From: Chelydra serpentina
Lineage: Eukaryota; Chordata; Testudines; Chelydridae
Length of the DNA stretch: 64,000 nt
NCBI GenBank assembly: GCA_037349315.1
Contig: JBAIAC010000218.1
Location: 1,240,001-1,304,000 of the forward strand
Reading direction: 5' to 3'
The notes under the pieces were generated by a model that was not told where the DNA came from, did not search any database, and was given only the letters and a program-made list of their open reading frames with translations. Position numbers and translations under genes: made by a program. Of the stretch, positions 34,396-47,858 are shown one piece after another (within the stretch, counting starts at the first letter, position 1; each line of letters starts with the position of its first letter).

Positions 34396-35526
34396 GCGGC
34401 AATGTTGTGGAGCTGAGGCTGCTCTCTCGTTCGGCTGGGCCGCCGAGCGTAACAACAAGCCAGCGCTAGTGACCCAGCTCTTGTGTCTCTGGTTTAAAAG
34501 TCCGTGTCACCACGAGCTCAATGTAAGTGCAAACAGAGGGGACGGCTCTCGCCAAGCCAGGCCGGGCGGCCTCACCCGTCAGGCGTCTGGGTAACATTCA
34601 GCGAGCCCTGGGCAGTTCACAGTGCGGGGCTTCTTCACCAAGACCTTCAAACGCAGGCTTGGGCTGGCTGGTAAAGATCCTGTGGGTACTTTTCATAAGA
34701 GTCGGGTTTGCCCCCAGGTCCTCGGTGAAAGTTCCCCCCACCCCCATCTCCAGGTGCCACCTTCCCCCTCAGCTCCCAGGGTGGCTGCATTTCAGCCCTG
34801 CTCTGTGTCCAGCGCTGTGAAGTGCTGGGGATGACAGGGGCTGTCTGGACATAGCATGTTCTTTCTCATGCCCAGATGGCAGCGCCGCTCCGCTAACGCT
34901 GAGCCACGCCGGTACCCGCTGGGTGCTACGGATGGATCCCTGTTGGGCACATGCTGGGTGAGGTTCAGCGCAGCTCAGGGGGTCACAGTAGCACCGTCTC
35001 TGCTAAAGGGATGGGGTGAGCCATTCTGGATAAAATAAGGACCAATCTGAACCCTCGTTCTGAACCTCCCTGCACCTTCTGAGGGTTGCCCTGCTGTGCG
35101 GGGAGTTTCCAGGACTTAGCACTGCTGGAGCCTAGGGGACAAACTCCCCACCCCCCAACACTCCCCCCACATCTCTAGGTTTACACACATACATTAGCAA
35201 GACCTGCACGTGCTCCCTGGCTGCTGCTGTCAGGGAGGTGGGCTCCAGAGCACAACCCCCAGGGGCCTGGCTCCGATCTCACACCGGGGAGGTGAGAGTC
35301 AGCCCCGCTGCCTGGTAAGGCTCCTTGGAGCACTTTGGCGATGCTGGACCAGTGCAGAGAAATTCCTCTGCGAAGCAGATGGGCTGAGATTTAGCTGCAT
35401 TCTAGCCGGGGGTGAGCATTGTGCATACAGAAGCCAGATGAACCACCCTCTGCAGCGTCGAAGCAGAAATGTAACCTGCTGACCTGAACCTGATTTGCTT
35501 TTTCTAACCAAGCCAAGCAGCGGCAT

Positions 35527-35602
35527 GCCCATTATACAGATGGAGAAACTGAGGCAAGGAGAAGGCAAGTGGCTTGCCCAAGGTCACACAATGAGTCTCT
35601 AG
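35527..35602 (-). mobile_element. MIR-type SINE fragment (reverse)
   Basis: The plus strand reads attatacagatggagaaact then gcttgcccaaggtcacac, which is the inverted MIR core. Confidence 0.8.
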
Positions 35603-35994
35603 GAATAGACCCCCCTGGCGCCCCTGTGCTTTGGCCATCTGACCACCCTTCCCACCCCCCATTTAAAACCGTCTCCGAGGAGGAACAAGGCGTCTCCCTG
35701 CAGGCTGGAGAGGAGATCAGTTTCTTGCACAGCCCCAAAATGACAGCACCATCATCATGCAGCAAACAGACTATTCAAGCCGCGAAGGCATTTATGCCAA
35801 CTATAAATATCTGCCTTACTAGCCGTACTGCCGAGTGACGCCACCAAGAAGCGGGCAGCACCGGCACGTGGCACTGGCCGCGGCAGCTTTTAGAGTTTCA
35901 GGAGAAGAGGCTCAACACATTTCTTCAGGTGACGCTTCTGAGGCCCTAAATCTGCTGCCTCCCTTCACGTCCACTGCTGGTTGGGGCCAGGACA

Positions 35995-36070
35995 GATTCT
36001 CGGGCGCAGGGTCAGAGGGCGGATTCTCGGGCGCAGGGTCAGAGGGCGGATTCTCGGGCACACTCAGGGT
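35995..36070. repeat. 27-bp tandem repeat, about 2.7 copies
   Basis: The unit gattctcgggcgcagggt plus cagagggcg starts at 35995, 36022 and 36049. It is a short, near-perfect array in the CAVIN1 intron. Confidence 0.9.
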
Positions 36071-36351
36071 CTTCTCAGGCTGAGATGAGGAAAAGGAATT
36101 TCAATGGCCGCAGAAAGGAATCTGAGTGGAAGAATTTCCTCTCCCCCATTAACTGCTGAAAACAAGGACGTAGCCCAGATCTAGAGCGGGTGAGCGTGAC
36201 AGCGGGCAGGGGAATGCTATTGGAATGATTTAGTGAGTGGCGATATCGAGTACAGAGACAGACAAGAAGGACGGGAGTCTAGCTTCTCTAACCCCTGCAA
36301 GGCTTGGAGGATACAATGTCCCTGCTCTGGAATAACGTATGTTTGTGTTGT

Positions 36352-36478
36352 ATTTAGGCATAGGGCCAGATTCAGCTCTCCTTTTCACTGATGTAAATCT
36401 GCAATAACACCACTTCACTCAGTGGAGTTGTTCCCAATTTACACCAGTGTCACTGAAAGCAGAATCTGGCTCTCAAAA
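36352..36478. mobile_element. Palindromic miniature element
   Basis: The left half starts gggccagattcagctctc and the right half ends gcagaatctggctctc, with cactcagtgg near the centre, so the element folds on itself. Palindromes of this gggccagattc type are widespread in turtles and other sauropsids. Confidence 0.6.
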
Positions 36479-39400
36479 TCTCTAAGAGTTTCAGGGAATG
36501 TGCGCAGAAAAATAAACGCTATGTTTATTGAGAGCTAAACTCCACTACGCGAGCAAGGTGGATCGGGAACGCTGTGGCTCATTCCAGACAACTCTCCCAG
36601 GAGGATCCAGACAACACCCTCAGCCAAAGAAACACAAGATAGGACCACTGAGCATACCCTGAGGCCAGGCCTCTGCTACTTGGCAAATCCGGAGAGCAGC
36701 TGGCATTACAAATTAACCCCTTTAGGAGTGCCACAGAAACCAGTTTTCATGCCGAAATTTTCAGAAAGTTGGGTATAAGTCTCCACCTCCAAGGTTATCA
36801 GCTAAAACGAGGCGGCTCAGAATAAGAAATGCAGCAGCTCATTGTAGAACATAGCAAACAATTGCAGCAAGAGGTTATATTATTGGTCCTGTCTCCATGC
36901 AATGTAAAGAAAGGGTCTTGAAGACCCTAGTGCAAAAGCAGGGAGGGAGATGCAGAGAAACGTTAAAGGGCTTGTTGGATCCCACGTGACCTTTCCACAT
37001 CCAGCAAAATTCCTTCCATCCTCAAATAACTTCCCTTCATGTACGACCTCATTGAGACTGGGAGTCTCCCAAACGTTTCTAGCTTCTCCCTACCCTGGGA
37101 ACTGCGCCCTTAAAGGCTGTTTCCCTCTTTAATAGGCTGATGGGAACAAGCAGATTAGTGCTTTAAACCCCCTGTGAAATGTACTGGTGCTAATTTGGAC
37201 CTGATGAAGAAGAAGAGCACAGAACCTAGCAAAGGGTGGGGCTGGTGGGGGAGTGAATATAAACAGTGAAGCCATGTTTGGAAGGCTGCCTTTGCCCAGA
37301 AATGAATCAGATGAAAGGCAGGTCCCTAGGAAACGGGTGAGTAAACAGATTGCAAGGGGGAAAATCACTTTTTTTTCTCTGACAGAAAGAATGTTTCAAT
37401 CCCATTATCAGCCTGTTTGTGCAGCTAGTTCGACTCTCAGAACTCCCCTCCCGGCTACCCTGCCATGTCTGATTAATAACCCCAGGGCTATTTTGAACAG
37501 CAGACCTACAAAGACAGAGTCTGTGCTGCAGATGCTAGGCAGGGGGATCAGTGACTGGCATTAATTGACATTAGCAGCAGCATCCGGAAGGTGCAGGCTA
37601 AACATCCGGGGGCATTTTATTCTCAATGTTTAGTTGGATTGTCTTTCTCCCATCCACAGCTCTCCCCTCTGGCTCTGGGCTTCATCCTAGAGTGCAGCCG
37701 GATGGGGGCTCAGGAATTCTTTGTAGCCCGTGGAATTTTTTGTATAGTCAAGAAGACAATCACCAGGTGCTATGCAGTTCAACAGGACTAAGCATGCAAG
37801 CGCGTACGGGGCTGCATGATGCTCTGGGTTGGCCATGGTCGTATTTATACCGCAGAGGTGCATGTGCACGGATTTTTGTTCCTTATTTAAATAAAGACAA
37901 TGGGGCCCAACTCAAACCTGGGGCATGCCAGCCAAGAGCTTGGCCTGTGATCTTGTTCTAGAATTTCCTTTCAATCCACTTCAACCCCCATTAACAGCAG
38001 CGGAATCGGGCCTGGTGTCTCGGACAGAGAAGCATGGAAACGAGACCAGACCGGCTGGCTGCCTGGCCTGGCGAGCCACAGGGGCCAAATTCTGCCCTCG
38101 GTTACACCCATATGGTGCAGTGACTTCACCAGACATTTGCTGCTTAGATCCTATGGGGTGAGCACACGAGAGACGCCTAAGAGATCCAGAGGGTGAGACG
38201 AGAAGTTCACCAGCCATTCAGCTGCCATCTCACATTTCTTTTTATTTGGGGCCTTTTGTTTCCCTCTTTGCCCGGGGGGAATTTGTTGCTGCGCCGCTCA
38301 GCACGTCTGTATAATACAAAAGCACGTCAGCAAAACAAACTGTCCTGACACTGGCAGCTCATAAATCAGAGCTGAGCCGTGAAACGTCGGTGCACTGGGC
38401 CCCAGCCTGCGCCAGAGAGAGGCTTTGGGTGGAAGCACTGGCAGCGTGCACCAAGGAAATGCCTTGGGTGCTAAGTAATCTCCTTGGACTTGTCCTGGGG
38501 CCGCGCTCTGCTGTGGGTGAATAGCTTGAGCCTATGCAGGGGACGGTGTGGGCTCCTTGTGCGTGGGGGCTGGCAGCATGGTGCCCTTTGCCGGGCACGG
38601 GAATCATGCCGCTGAATTCCCGGTGTGTTGCTGTGGAACCGCATCCCTGAGAGTCTGAGTGGAACCGAAAATTGTGACCAGCCTGCCCTGGTTCCCAAGG
38701 GACGGGCCAGACGTGACCTAAGAGCGCCTCTTCCATCTCGAACGGCGACGACTCTCTGGCCAAAGGCAGGAGGGTCAGTGTGGCAGCAGAGCTCGGTTAG
38801 TGACTCTGTGGCCATCCCGCTGACCGAGACCCTGTACGACAGCAGCGAAGCCACAGGTGCAGAACGGAGCCGTGCCAGCTTTTGGTTCCTGGACGTCAGT
38901 CTGCACAGCTCAGCTTGTGGGGCGTTTTAACCATGGCTTTGCATTGAATACTCCTCGTTATTGCTCTTAAAGACTGTGTGAAAGCCCTGAGCTAGCGGCT
39001 TGTCCTCAAGGGTACGCTGGGCCAGAGGGTTCTCGGGACCTGCCCCAGTTCCCGTGGGATTGCTCTGGTCCCCGTTGTCACAAACCAGGCTGGTCACTGG
39101 ATCAGGCATTTACTGGGATTTTGCCGGGTGAAAACCCCGCACGTTGATGTATGAATATAGCTGCTAGGGGCCCACATGGTCCTTCTCTGCAAAACCCTGG
39201 AGTGAGGAGTGTCTGGGACAGTGAGTGACCACTGGAAACAGCACAGTCCTGGAGGCGAATGGAGAACAGGACTCGGCCTGTGTGAAACCAATGAACTGGG
39301 TCGAGCAGCGTGGGAGTGGATCGGCTGCTAGCTGGGCTTCGCAGAGCGTTGCCAGTGCTCTGAAAAGGGAGGCATGTGGGTGATTAGATGGGGATGACTC

Positions 39401-40904
39401 TGAGCCCAGACCACATCCTCACTGTCACCCTGAGCGGCTTGGCTAGAGGACGGGGACACCGAGCTGAACTGCATGGCAATGAGCAAGTCCTCTGAGCTGG
39501 TCTCAGCTGTGAGCCCCCTTCCTCTGGCCGAGCCGGGACGAGTCACCCAGAGTCCTGCATCAGAAGTGGGTTAATTTGCAGGCTTGTCTTCCCATGTCTG
39601 GCACGGACAGTTTGCATTTCTACTTGGAGTAGCCGGGGGCGGGCGGGGGGGCTGAATTCCTGCCGGGGACACAGGCACTGGGAAAGGAAAGGACGCACTG
39701 GGGGAGATTGTATCCATTCAAACCACATGTTAATGTGAGCGATGGGGTGGGACAAGTAAAATCAAACCAGTGCACGGAAAACAACCTCCTCCAGGGCTCC
39801 CCTCCCCACCCCTCCTTATGCAGCTGGGCTGGAGGGAAGTTTCCCACTGCTGCTCTCACATCAAAGAGGAAAGTAGAGATCTTATCACTCAGGCTGGGGT
39901 TTTCTTATCCAAACAGCAGCTGTGGGCCGGGGAAAGAAAACACTTAGTCCAAATTAACCTCTTGAGACCGCTGCATATTTTAGTGATCGCACTCAGGGCC
40001 TCACCCCAGCGGGGGAGTGTGTAACATTTTACTGACTAATTTTAGGTAAAGGAAACCCTTGTTCACCTTTTCTCCTAACTCCACCTGACAAGCTAATATT
40101 GAAGAGCTCGTGGTGTAACGCTGGCAAAGGATGAGCCCTGGCTTATAGAAAGGAATGTGATCTGGACTGTTCACAAGCGCATGGATTCAGACATCTACAG
40201 ACTGAAATGCACTTTTTTAAGGCGGGTTCTGATTCTGCGTAGCACCCCCTGACACATTATATTCAACATACAAATACACATACAGAACAGTGAATATATG
40301 TACATGCTTGTGCAACCAGAACATGCGTATTTCTCATGTGTCTCCGCAATGGGAAAGCCTGAAGGTTGGTTGAAGCTGAGATGCTTTTCCAATCGGTCCA
40401 AACCACATTGGTCTAGAAATCAGACTGGAAAATCAGAATTGACTCTTCTCCTGGGACTTAGACTCTTTCATCTCTCTGAATGAGGCTGCATCACTGCAAA
40501 GAAGGGCGGGGTATTTCCATTGGTTGGCTCTGCTCCTCCACCAATCTTGGGGAGCACGGAGGGATGGAAAAATGAAACTCAAACCAGAGATCCACTATTG
40601 TGGGCTCTCCAGACACGCTTAGATTCTGGGCTGAAAACGGAGCGAACGTTAGGCCGGCTCTCCTTTTATCCAAACCAGTCAGCCTCGCCTGATGCCAACC
40701 AATGTCCAGGCACTTTTCAGAGGCGCTGTCATCCCCAGGGGCCATGAGGCAAGCTGCACGCGCACAGCACGACTGAATCACAAGGGTTTCTTTGAAACTC
40801 GTTTTTCCTTTGCAGAAAGAGCCAGGCGCCCCCGGGGGCGCGAGCACGCTGTGCCGAGGGGTAACATTCAGGTCAGTGTTAACGCTGAACTGCAGGGTTG
40901 TGCT

Positions 40905-41265
40905 AGAGACTTATCTGTACAGGTAGCTGCATCCTCTCGGGGGCAGTCCGCAGGAGTAATGACACCGTGGGGAGTGTAAGGCCCTCAGGCCATGCAAACG
41001 GCAGGGGCACAGTTCCAGCACCATACTCTTCTGGCGTAACCCCACGGTGCAGACACAGCCCACAGGGATGGGAAGGCCTTTTTCCGTCGCCGTAGGAACG
41101 CCACCTTCCCGAGCCGGGGTAATTAAGTCAACAGCATCATTCCCATCCACCTGGCTGCACCCCCACTGGGGGGTTCGCATCGCTGCAGCACGCAGGGGTG
41201 TAGGGTCTTCACAGCACTGGGCACGGTAGCTATATTGACCTAAACGTTAAGCGTAGAACAGGCCT
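40905..41265. mobile_element. Probable old DNA-element remnant
   Basis: The order of blocks (a segment near 40960 reading gtaatgacaccgtgg, then accccacggtgcagacacag near 41040, and atattgacctaaacgttaag near 41232) resembles a common turtle miniature DNA transposon that carries outward-facing gtgtagac ends. The ends are too decayed for me to place a target duplication. Confidence 0.35.
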
Positions 41266-41706
41266 GAATCTTATTTGTACAGAGAGCTTAACTAATCCTC
41301 CTGCCCATTCCCAGGCCCCTGTACGTGGCCGGAGCAGGATCTCTCATGCCAAATCCCATTCCAAGGTGTATCTCCAGACTGAATCCCATTCTGGAGCTGA
41401 GATGTTCTCGGTGCAGGAGAACTCACTTCGAGTGGGGCGTCCGACCGAGCACTGCAGCGCTGCAATCAGTCAGGCCTGGCATGCGACTTCGCTGTACAGG
41501 GAATCTGTATTTCTCCTGCAGGGAAGTCGTGCTGGGAAGCTGCATTACCGTGTTATGCGGATGTGTCCTCTCATTGCTGTACCCCGTTATGGCCCAGAAA
41601 GGTGCTGTGCACTGTGCAGTTAACCCAGAAATCAGTCTCCGGGGACATGGGACACACTCTTGGAAGCAGAGATTATCCTGGGAATCTGGGGACAATTAGC
41701 AGCCCT

Positions 41707-41760
41707 GATACACTGCCCTGAGGCTGTGTGCAGGATACACTGCCCTGAGGCTGTGTGCAG
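41707..41760. repeat. 27-bp tandem duplication
   Basis: gatacactgccctgaggctg plus tgtgcag is present twice without a gap (41707-41733 and 41734-41760). The copies are identical, so the duplication is recent. Confidence 0.95.
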
Positions 41761-44504
41761 AGCTGTCGGGGAGCTGCGGGCGAGTGGATCCAGGGCAGCA
41801 CAGAGTCATTGCTTTGTTATGTACGGCGATAAGAAGAAATACCAAAAACAGTGGGCGTCCCGGGAAATGCTGATGCCACATACACCAGTGCTCCTAGCTC
41901 CAGCCTGGGTGCCCACTCACAAACGCTACATTTCCTGGCCACACTGTGCAGCCTTGAGAAAGGCAGAAATGCAGCACCCAGTGCTCCTGCCGATCTCCAG
42001 CACGAGGCCCCTGCTCTTCACCCTTTAAGCCTGCAGCTGGGAAAACGCCGTGGAGTCCCCGGGCTTGGGCCCCTTGCAAGCTGCTTTTGAGTTTGCAAAT
42101 CTCCAAGTCTTTTCTTGTCGTGAAACCCCCGAGTCCGAGCTCTGGGGCAGCTCCGCTCTGGGGCAAAGGGGGACAAGGCCTCACGGCTCGGCTGGGCAGA
42201 ATGGGGGCTCCTTCTCCAGCGCTCTTCGCATTCTCTCTTTGGGGGTTTGGCCCCCGCTCTGCCCTGCAGTGTGATCGGTGCATTCTCCTCCCCCCACCTA
42301 CACACACTCAGGCTGCTCCGCAGAGCACGGACCCCGTAATGGCCGTGTGGGGTCCGGCTTCCCGACCTGCCACAGCGACACGTGGGTTCGCCCCTCCCTG
42401 CTGCAGGCATCTGGCCGCTCGGCGCCCTATAAGGCCCACTGGAGGCCCCACCACCATGCTGTCGCTGAGCTATTTATACTCCTCACACAGCCCCACCTAC
42501 CCGGCACATGGTGGAGCTGGGAGCCGTTTTCCAGCCCGTGGCCACCTGGCCTTCTTCGGTGCTGCTCAGCCCCTCGGGGGGCTTGGAGCGGCTGTTCGGA
42601 GTCTGCGGGGGCCTCTCAAACCATGACCCTCCCCACTAGAACAGACAAGACCCTGCACACACAGGAAGGGGCCAGGCGCCTCCCCGGCACGGCTGAAAGC
42701 TTTGAAAAATAGTCCCCAGCACGCCCGCGTGGCCAGAATGTCCACTGAAAACATCCGTTTGGGGCGGCTGGGTCCACACCTCCCAGCGTTGGGTGCCTGC
42801 TTCCCCCTGTCCCGAGCCACCCTAACGCGGACAAAGGGGGCACCGGGCAGCATGGGCTGGGCACCAGAGTTTGAACAGAGCTCGCACGGGTGTTGGGGGC
42901 CGTGCTTTGCAAAATTGGACCCTCCGAAAAGCAGGTCCACGCCATTCTGAAGGATGAATTCGCCTGTCAAACGTTTGGAGGAACGAGGCGCGTTAGTGGA
43001 ACTGTAGCTACTCGCCGTTCTCCAGCTGTCCTGTGCCAGGTGAGTTACCCAGGCAGTGGCTTTTATAACCAGATGAGGACCCCCGTTGTTGTAGGGATGG
43101 GCCCCAAATGAATCCAGCCCCCGATTTCCCACCCCCCAACATTCAGGAGTTTTTGGATGAGGGAACTGGGTACAAGCCTGGCTCGCCTGGATCTGACCCC
43201 GCGCTGCCCTTCCAGACGGCCCGAGTGGAAGGATGCAGCACAGGGGATATGAGCAGCAAATAAGGGCACAGCCCTCTGCCATCCGGCTTCTTGGGCATGA
43301 GCGTTCTCCTCAGTTAAAGCTCTGTCCACACAGCGCTTTGGCAAAGAATCCCGTCTTCTCCAAGGCGGCTTCATTCGGGGCTTGCTTTTTTTCACATTGC
43401 TCTTGTGGCCTGATCCAACTCCCATCAAAGTCACTGTCCGAATCCTCCCTGGGTGTGGTTGCTTTTTAGTACTGCCCGTTCTCTCCCTAGTTCTGAGGCG
43501 GCCAAGACAGACGTGCTCTATGCTCCACTCTCCAGACCAAAATTCAGCTGCCAAGACACGGAGGAACCCACTTCGATTTTCTCTGTGCTCCGACGATAAG
43601 TAAACTCCCGAAGTGGGGCACTTGCGTTTAGACTGACCTGCCCCAACAAGCAGTCCCAGGGATCTCGCTTGCACCCTGGGTGTGTCATTCCGTCCATAAC
43701 TTCTCGACGTGCACCGGAAGAGCCAACCAGGCATCCTTCACCTATTAAAACTGACTTCTCATCTTTGTCCTTTTGCTTCTCCAAGGCACAGCATCCTTCC
43801 ATACTAAATCTGCCTGAGGAGCAGCCCCTTCCCTGCTTGGCAATGCCCCCTGGAAAGAGGCTATTCCTCCTCTCGGCTAATCCTGCAGGTTTATTAGGCA
43901 CATTTGCCCCCCATAATAAAACAAACTCTGAAATCTTTCCCCTGGCTACTGACGTCACAAGGGAGCAGGGAAGTTCATCACAGTTTCTTAAAGCACAAAT
44001 GCAGTTAAAGGTTGATAATGGAATTGTTCATAGACACGAGAAGAACAAAACTAGCCAAGGCAGCATCTAGACTAACCCTCCGTTGAGTGTTCATTCTGGA
44101 AAGCGCTGAGCATGGCCATGAGTTGTAGAACTAGGGGACTGTTTTGTAACTGCTCGCTACTGGTTTTCTACAGCCTGGCTTGGGAGAGAGGTTCCCCAGT
44201 GTAAACTCCCCAGGACGGGGATTATCATCAGGAGGTTTGTGTCTTACACATGGTTGGCGCTTAGCAAACAATACACAATAATTGTTACTAAATAGCCGAA
44301 GAAGTACCTAGTCCATGAGTAAACCCATTGGAATCCACAGGGCTCCTGACAAGAACGGCATGTCTCAGCACAGGCGAAGGGGCGGAATCTGCTCCATGAT
44401 TTGTTACAAATGCCTCTGGATCTTAGATACCGAGATGATCGTTCACCCTTTTATTAATTCATGAAAAGTGTTAATCCTGGCCTGCCTAGCACACACCCTG
44501 GGCC

Positions 44505-44590
44505 AAATCCCAGTCCCTTTACTCAAAGGAGTAGAACCACTGACTTTGATAGGGCTACTCAAAGGAGTAACCAGGATTGGACCCTGCAGC
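44505..44590. mobile_element. Palindromic miniature element
   Basis: Starts gggccaaatcccagtccctt and ends ggagtaaccaggattggacc, which is its approximate inverse. It is of the same palindromic class as 36352-36478. A further likely relative lies at 45635-45695 (cgcccattgaaatcaatggg). Confidence 0.55.
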
Positions 44591-47138
44591 CTGATATTTT
44601 CGCCAAGCAGCCTGCTGAAGACCCTCAGCCCCATACACAGGTAATTACACAGCACCACAGCCTCCTAAAACAGAACCCTGCCCAGCCGAAACCAGACCAG
44701 GATCGTCTCTCCCCACATTCCTGGGGCAAACCTTCCAAGTACACAAACAAGAGACATTCCTAGATGCTGTTAACACCGCCGGTTAACCACAGCTTCAGAA
44801 CCACGCAGCCCCGGTTCCTGCCCACTGGATGATAAATGATACATGATTAGTGCAGGGCAGAGCACAGAATAATGATACTCCTTAATAACCAATCAGTTCC
44901 CGTGTGAAAACAGAATCATTTTTGCTTTGCGAATGGCTCGAAGCTAGCCCCACGGGACAGCAGAAGCATCCAGAAAGACAGTAAGGGCTAACACCAGTGT
45001 GAAAATGTCTCTCTTGACTGCAAAGCTATTTTTCCATTGTATGCAGGGGAAAGTGGACTGGAAAAATACACCCAACTCTTCCAGGGGGTTCCCTGTGATC
45101 TGTGCTCATTGTACAGGATCATCTTTGACGTAGCTAACACAGCAGTGGAGTAATAGAGAGGGGTGTCTTTGTCGTGCTAATACATACTTATTATTGCTGC
45201 CCCATTCCAGCTCTCAGCCACTGCAAGTCAGGGATGTCCATACTTCAAATCAGGACACTGTGCCTGGCTTCTGCTCTACAACGGAGCTTTGTTCGCGCAG
45301 TGGTGTTTGGGCACCAGGCCGCACCCCTTGCCTCAAGACCCCCTTCGCTCTCTTACTCTTGCGGCTTCTTCTGGGCCTGGGGACAGAGTTGTGCAAACTC
45401 TGCTGTGTGACGGAAGGCCGGGCGTTTTCGTCAGTCCATGCCCGGCTGTGTTTTCCATGAACCAGCCCTTGAGTGTCTCCCTCGGGCTTTAACGCTCGGG
45501 CGGATCTCACGCTGAAATCCACACGGGATCATCCCGTCTGGATTTCAAAACATTCTCCCCGTTTTCTAGAGAACAGCTTTGAGCCGCAGAAAGTCTCACC
45601 TCGGGGCCTTCCTCAGCCGATTCTAACTCAAGGGCCGAGCCTGCGCCCATTGAAATCAATGGGAATTTTGCCTGCACTGGAAGCAGGATCGGGTCCTGTA
45701 TGAAAGTCTGTCCCACAGGAAAGGGGAAAGCGATGATTTGTTTATTTTGCATGAGGAGTCTCCAATGCTCCCGACCAACAGCACACAATAAAGAGCAGGC
45801 TCTCACTGTGCCAGTGCGCTGGCCGTTTCCCTACCTCTTTGAAATACCTTCCCAGGATGTTCTGCTCAAGCCTCCCCTTTCGCTCCCTGCCCTTCCCAGG
45901 GGTGTTTCCACCACTGTCGGTTTAGGTGTCTCCATTTTCCACAGCTGGCTCTAGTCCTCTGTGCAGGCCCAGTCCCCAGAGCTTCCGATAAATGTATTTA
46001 TAAATCTGTTTAGGTGGCTGACATGCTCCTAATATACACGAGCGTTTCAGCCTCCATGAGAGAACTATAAATGCTTAAGCTGTGAATCAGAGAACTATAT
46101 CGGTCCCGCTACTTGCTAGATTCCTCAGCCTGGCCTGACTAGATCTCCTTTCAAACTACACTAGTAAGAAGTGCTGTGGATTTGGGGGCGTTTTTCTTCC
46201 CCATTTTCCCTGTGAGCTGCATGGTTGTTTCTCTATTTATCCCTCACACAATCTATTATTAACCCGGACACTTTGAACCAACCTTATCTCATTAACTGGC
46301 CCATTCGGTTTTTCTCCAGCTTTCCCCTCTGGGGGTCTGCTCTGCAAAGTGAAGCTAAACCCAGACAGGCAGCGCTGCGGAAGGGGAGGCGGAAGCCTGT
46401 GGCTGCATTTGTTTTGCTTGTTTGCCTGTTTGGTATTAAAAGATTAAAGGCAAGTCCAGCCCGTAGTGGGGGTGCTGAGCCGTCAGCACAGTGAAGCCGC
46501 CTGTCACTGAAACTGAGCGACGGGGCTGCCCAGGACCTGCAGGCTCTAGATGAAGGGATCTGTAACATACACTGGATCATATTTAATTTTACAGGCAATG
46601 TGGCAAAGGCAGATCCCGGGGAAAGGGAGTGCTAATGAATTCAATGGACCGGACCGGATTTTCTGTTTAATGTCTCCACTATGTCCCCTGTAAGAGTGAG
46701 GTTAAACATGACTCCGGAGTTATTGTTCCATGTTATTGCTGTGGGATGCATATTCTAAACCTGAGCTAGCATCATGGCTTCTTGTCACACTAAGACTTCA
46801 TCCCGCATAGTAAATCCTCTGTCTGAAATGACGGCTCTAAAATACCCCTCTCCAGTTCCTAGTACACTTTTGTTCCTCCTTTAGTTAAACAGCAGTCTCT
46901 GCTAGGCAACCACATTCTGCTGGTCTTTTGCAGTGGAGTGCTTGGGGCCAGTCTCGCCATCTGTATGGAATTTCCTGTACACATTTTTTAAGTGCAATAA
47001 ATTATTGTGTTAAACCTTCTGCCTTATGAAGAAACCAGCGTGGTTAGACTCGGAATGCCCTATTTATGGCACACTTCAGCACTGGACGGTAGATGAGTCT
47101 AGGGCAGCCATGTGAGGCAATGTGCCGTCCTTCTAACC

Positions 47139-47358
47139 CAGTGGTTCTCAAACTTTTGTACTGGGGACCCCTGTCACGTAGCAAGCCTCTGAGTGCGACC
47201 CCCCCTTATAAATTAAAAACACATTTTAATATATTTAACACGATTATACATGCTGGAGGAAATGCGGAGTTTGGGGTGGAGGCTGACAGGTCGCGACCAC
47301 CCATGTAATAACCTCACGACCCCCTGAAGGATCCCGACCCCCAGTTTGAGAACCCCTG
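47139..47358. mobile_element. hAT/Charlie-type miniature element, perfect 8-bp duplication
   Basis: The ends are CAGTGGTTCTCAAAC and GTTTGAGAACCCCTG, the inverted terminus typical of Charlie-group hAT elements. The perfect 8-bp duplication TTCTAACC flanks it (47131-47138 and 47359-47366). At 220 bp it is non-autonomous. It lies in the CAVIN1 intron, only about 70 bp from the exon 1 donor. Confidence 0.92.
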
Positions 47359-47438
47359 TTCTAACCCATCATGGTGGTCCGGTTAGCACTGAAAACGCAC
47401 ACGGACGGTGCCTGAGGAGCTGCGGGACGTCTCCTTAC

Positions 47439-47858
47439 CTGGTAGATCATGACTTTGAAGTTCCTTCGCTTCAACAGCTCCGCCTCGTTGACCTCCAGCT
47501 TCTTGATCTGCCCAGCTTGCTTCTCCAGGTTCTGCCGGACGGTTTTCACGTTGACGCTCACCTTGCGAACTTTCTCCAGCATCTTGTTCACGGTGTTGCT
47601 GGTGGTGGTGTGTGCTTTGGTGAGCTTGGTCAGTTCCCCCTGGATGCTGGCCACGGCGCTATCCATCTCCTGTTGCCTCTCCTCCAGTTGCGTCTGGGTC
47701 AGCTGGATCTGATCCACTGCCCCTATGATCTTGTCCAGAAGGGTGAGCACCATCACGCCATTGATCTGGTCTGATTTAATCGGCTCCTCGGCCGCTTGCT
47801 CCTCGGAGGCCTCAGACGGAGCGGGCTGCTCGATAATTTGCAAAGGGGTGTCCGCCAT
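47439..47858 (-). CDS. CAVIN1: CAVIN1 coding exon 1 (cavin-1/PTRF, residues 1-140)
   Basis: Exon 1 encodes the N-terminal 140 residues of cavin-1. I chose the ATG at 47858-47856: the context AAGCATGG has A at -3 and G at +4, and upstream codons in this frame contain no ATG. After a short variable acidic start (MADTPLQIIEQPAPSEASEE) comes the conserved HR1 helical domain, residues about 28-130, with IKSDQINGVMVLTLLDKI, VDQIQLTQTQLEERQQEM and QAGQIKKLEVNEAELLKRRN. HR1 forms the trimeric coiled coil that nucleates the caveolar coat; the basic KRRNFK patch near residues 130-135 fits phosphoinositide binding and nuclear localisation described for cavins. The donor CAG|GTAAGG at 47439/47438 ends the exon in phase 0 after MIYQ, the same junction as in mammals. 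The N-terminus is about 15 residues shorter than the human one. Confidence 0.98.

Larger units (their letters stand above)
25744..47438 (-). other. CAVIN1: CAVIN1 intron (21.7 kb)
   Basis: The intron is bounded by the GTAAGG donor (47438-47433) and the TTGGCAG acceptor ending at 25744, phase 0, and is the only intron between coding exons. It is about half unique sequence and half old repeats, itemised separately. The other noteworthy point is a possible coding exon on the opposite strand at 33609-33761. Stretches such as 26.0-28.1, 29.0-30.5, 31.0-33.5, 34.4-36.3, 36.5-40.9 and 42-47 kb show no gene I can support. Confidence 0.9.
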
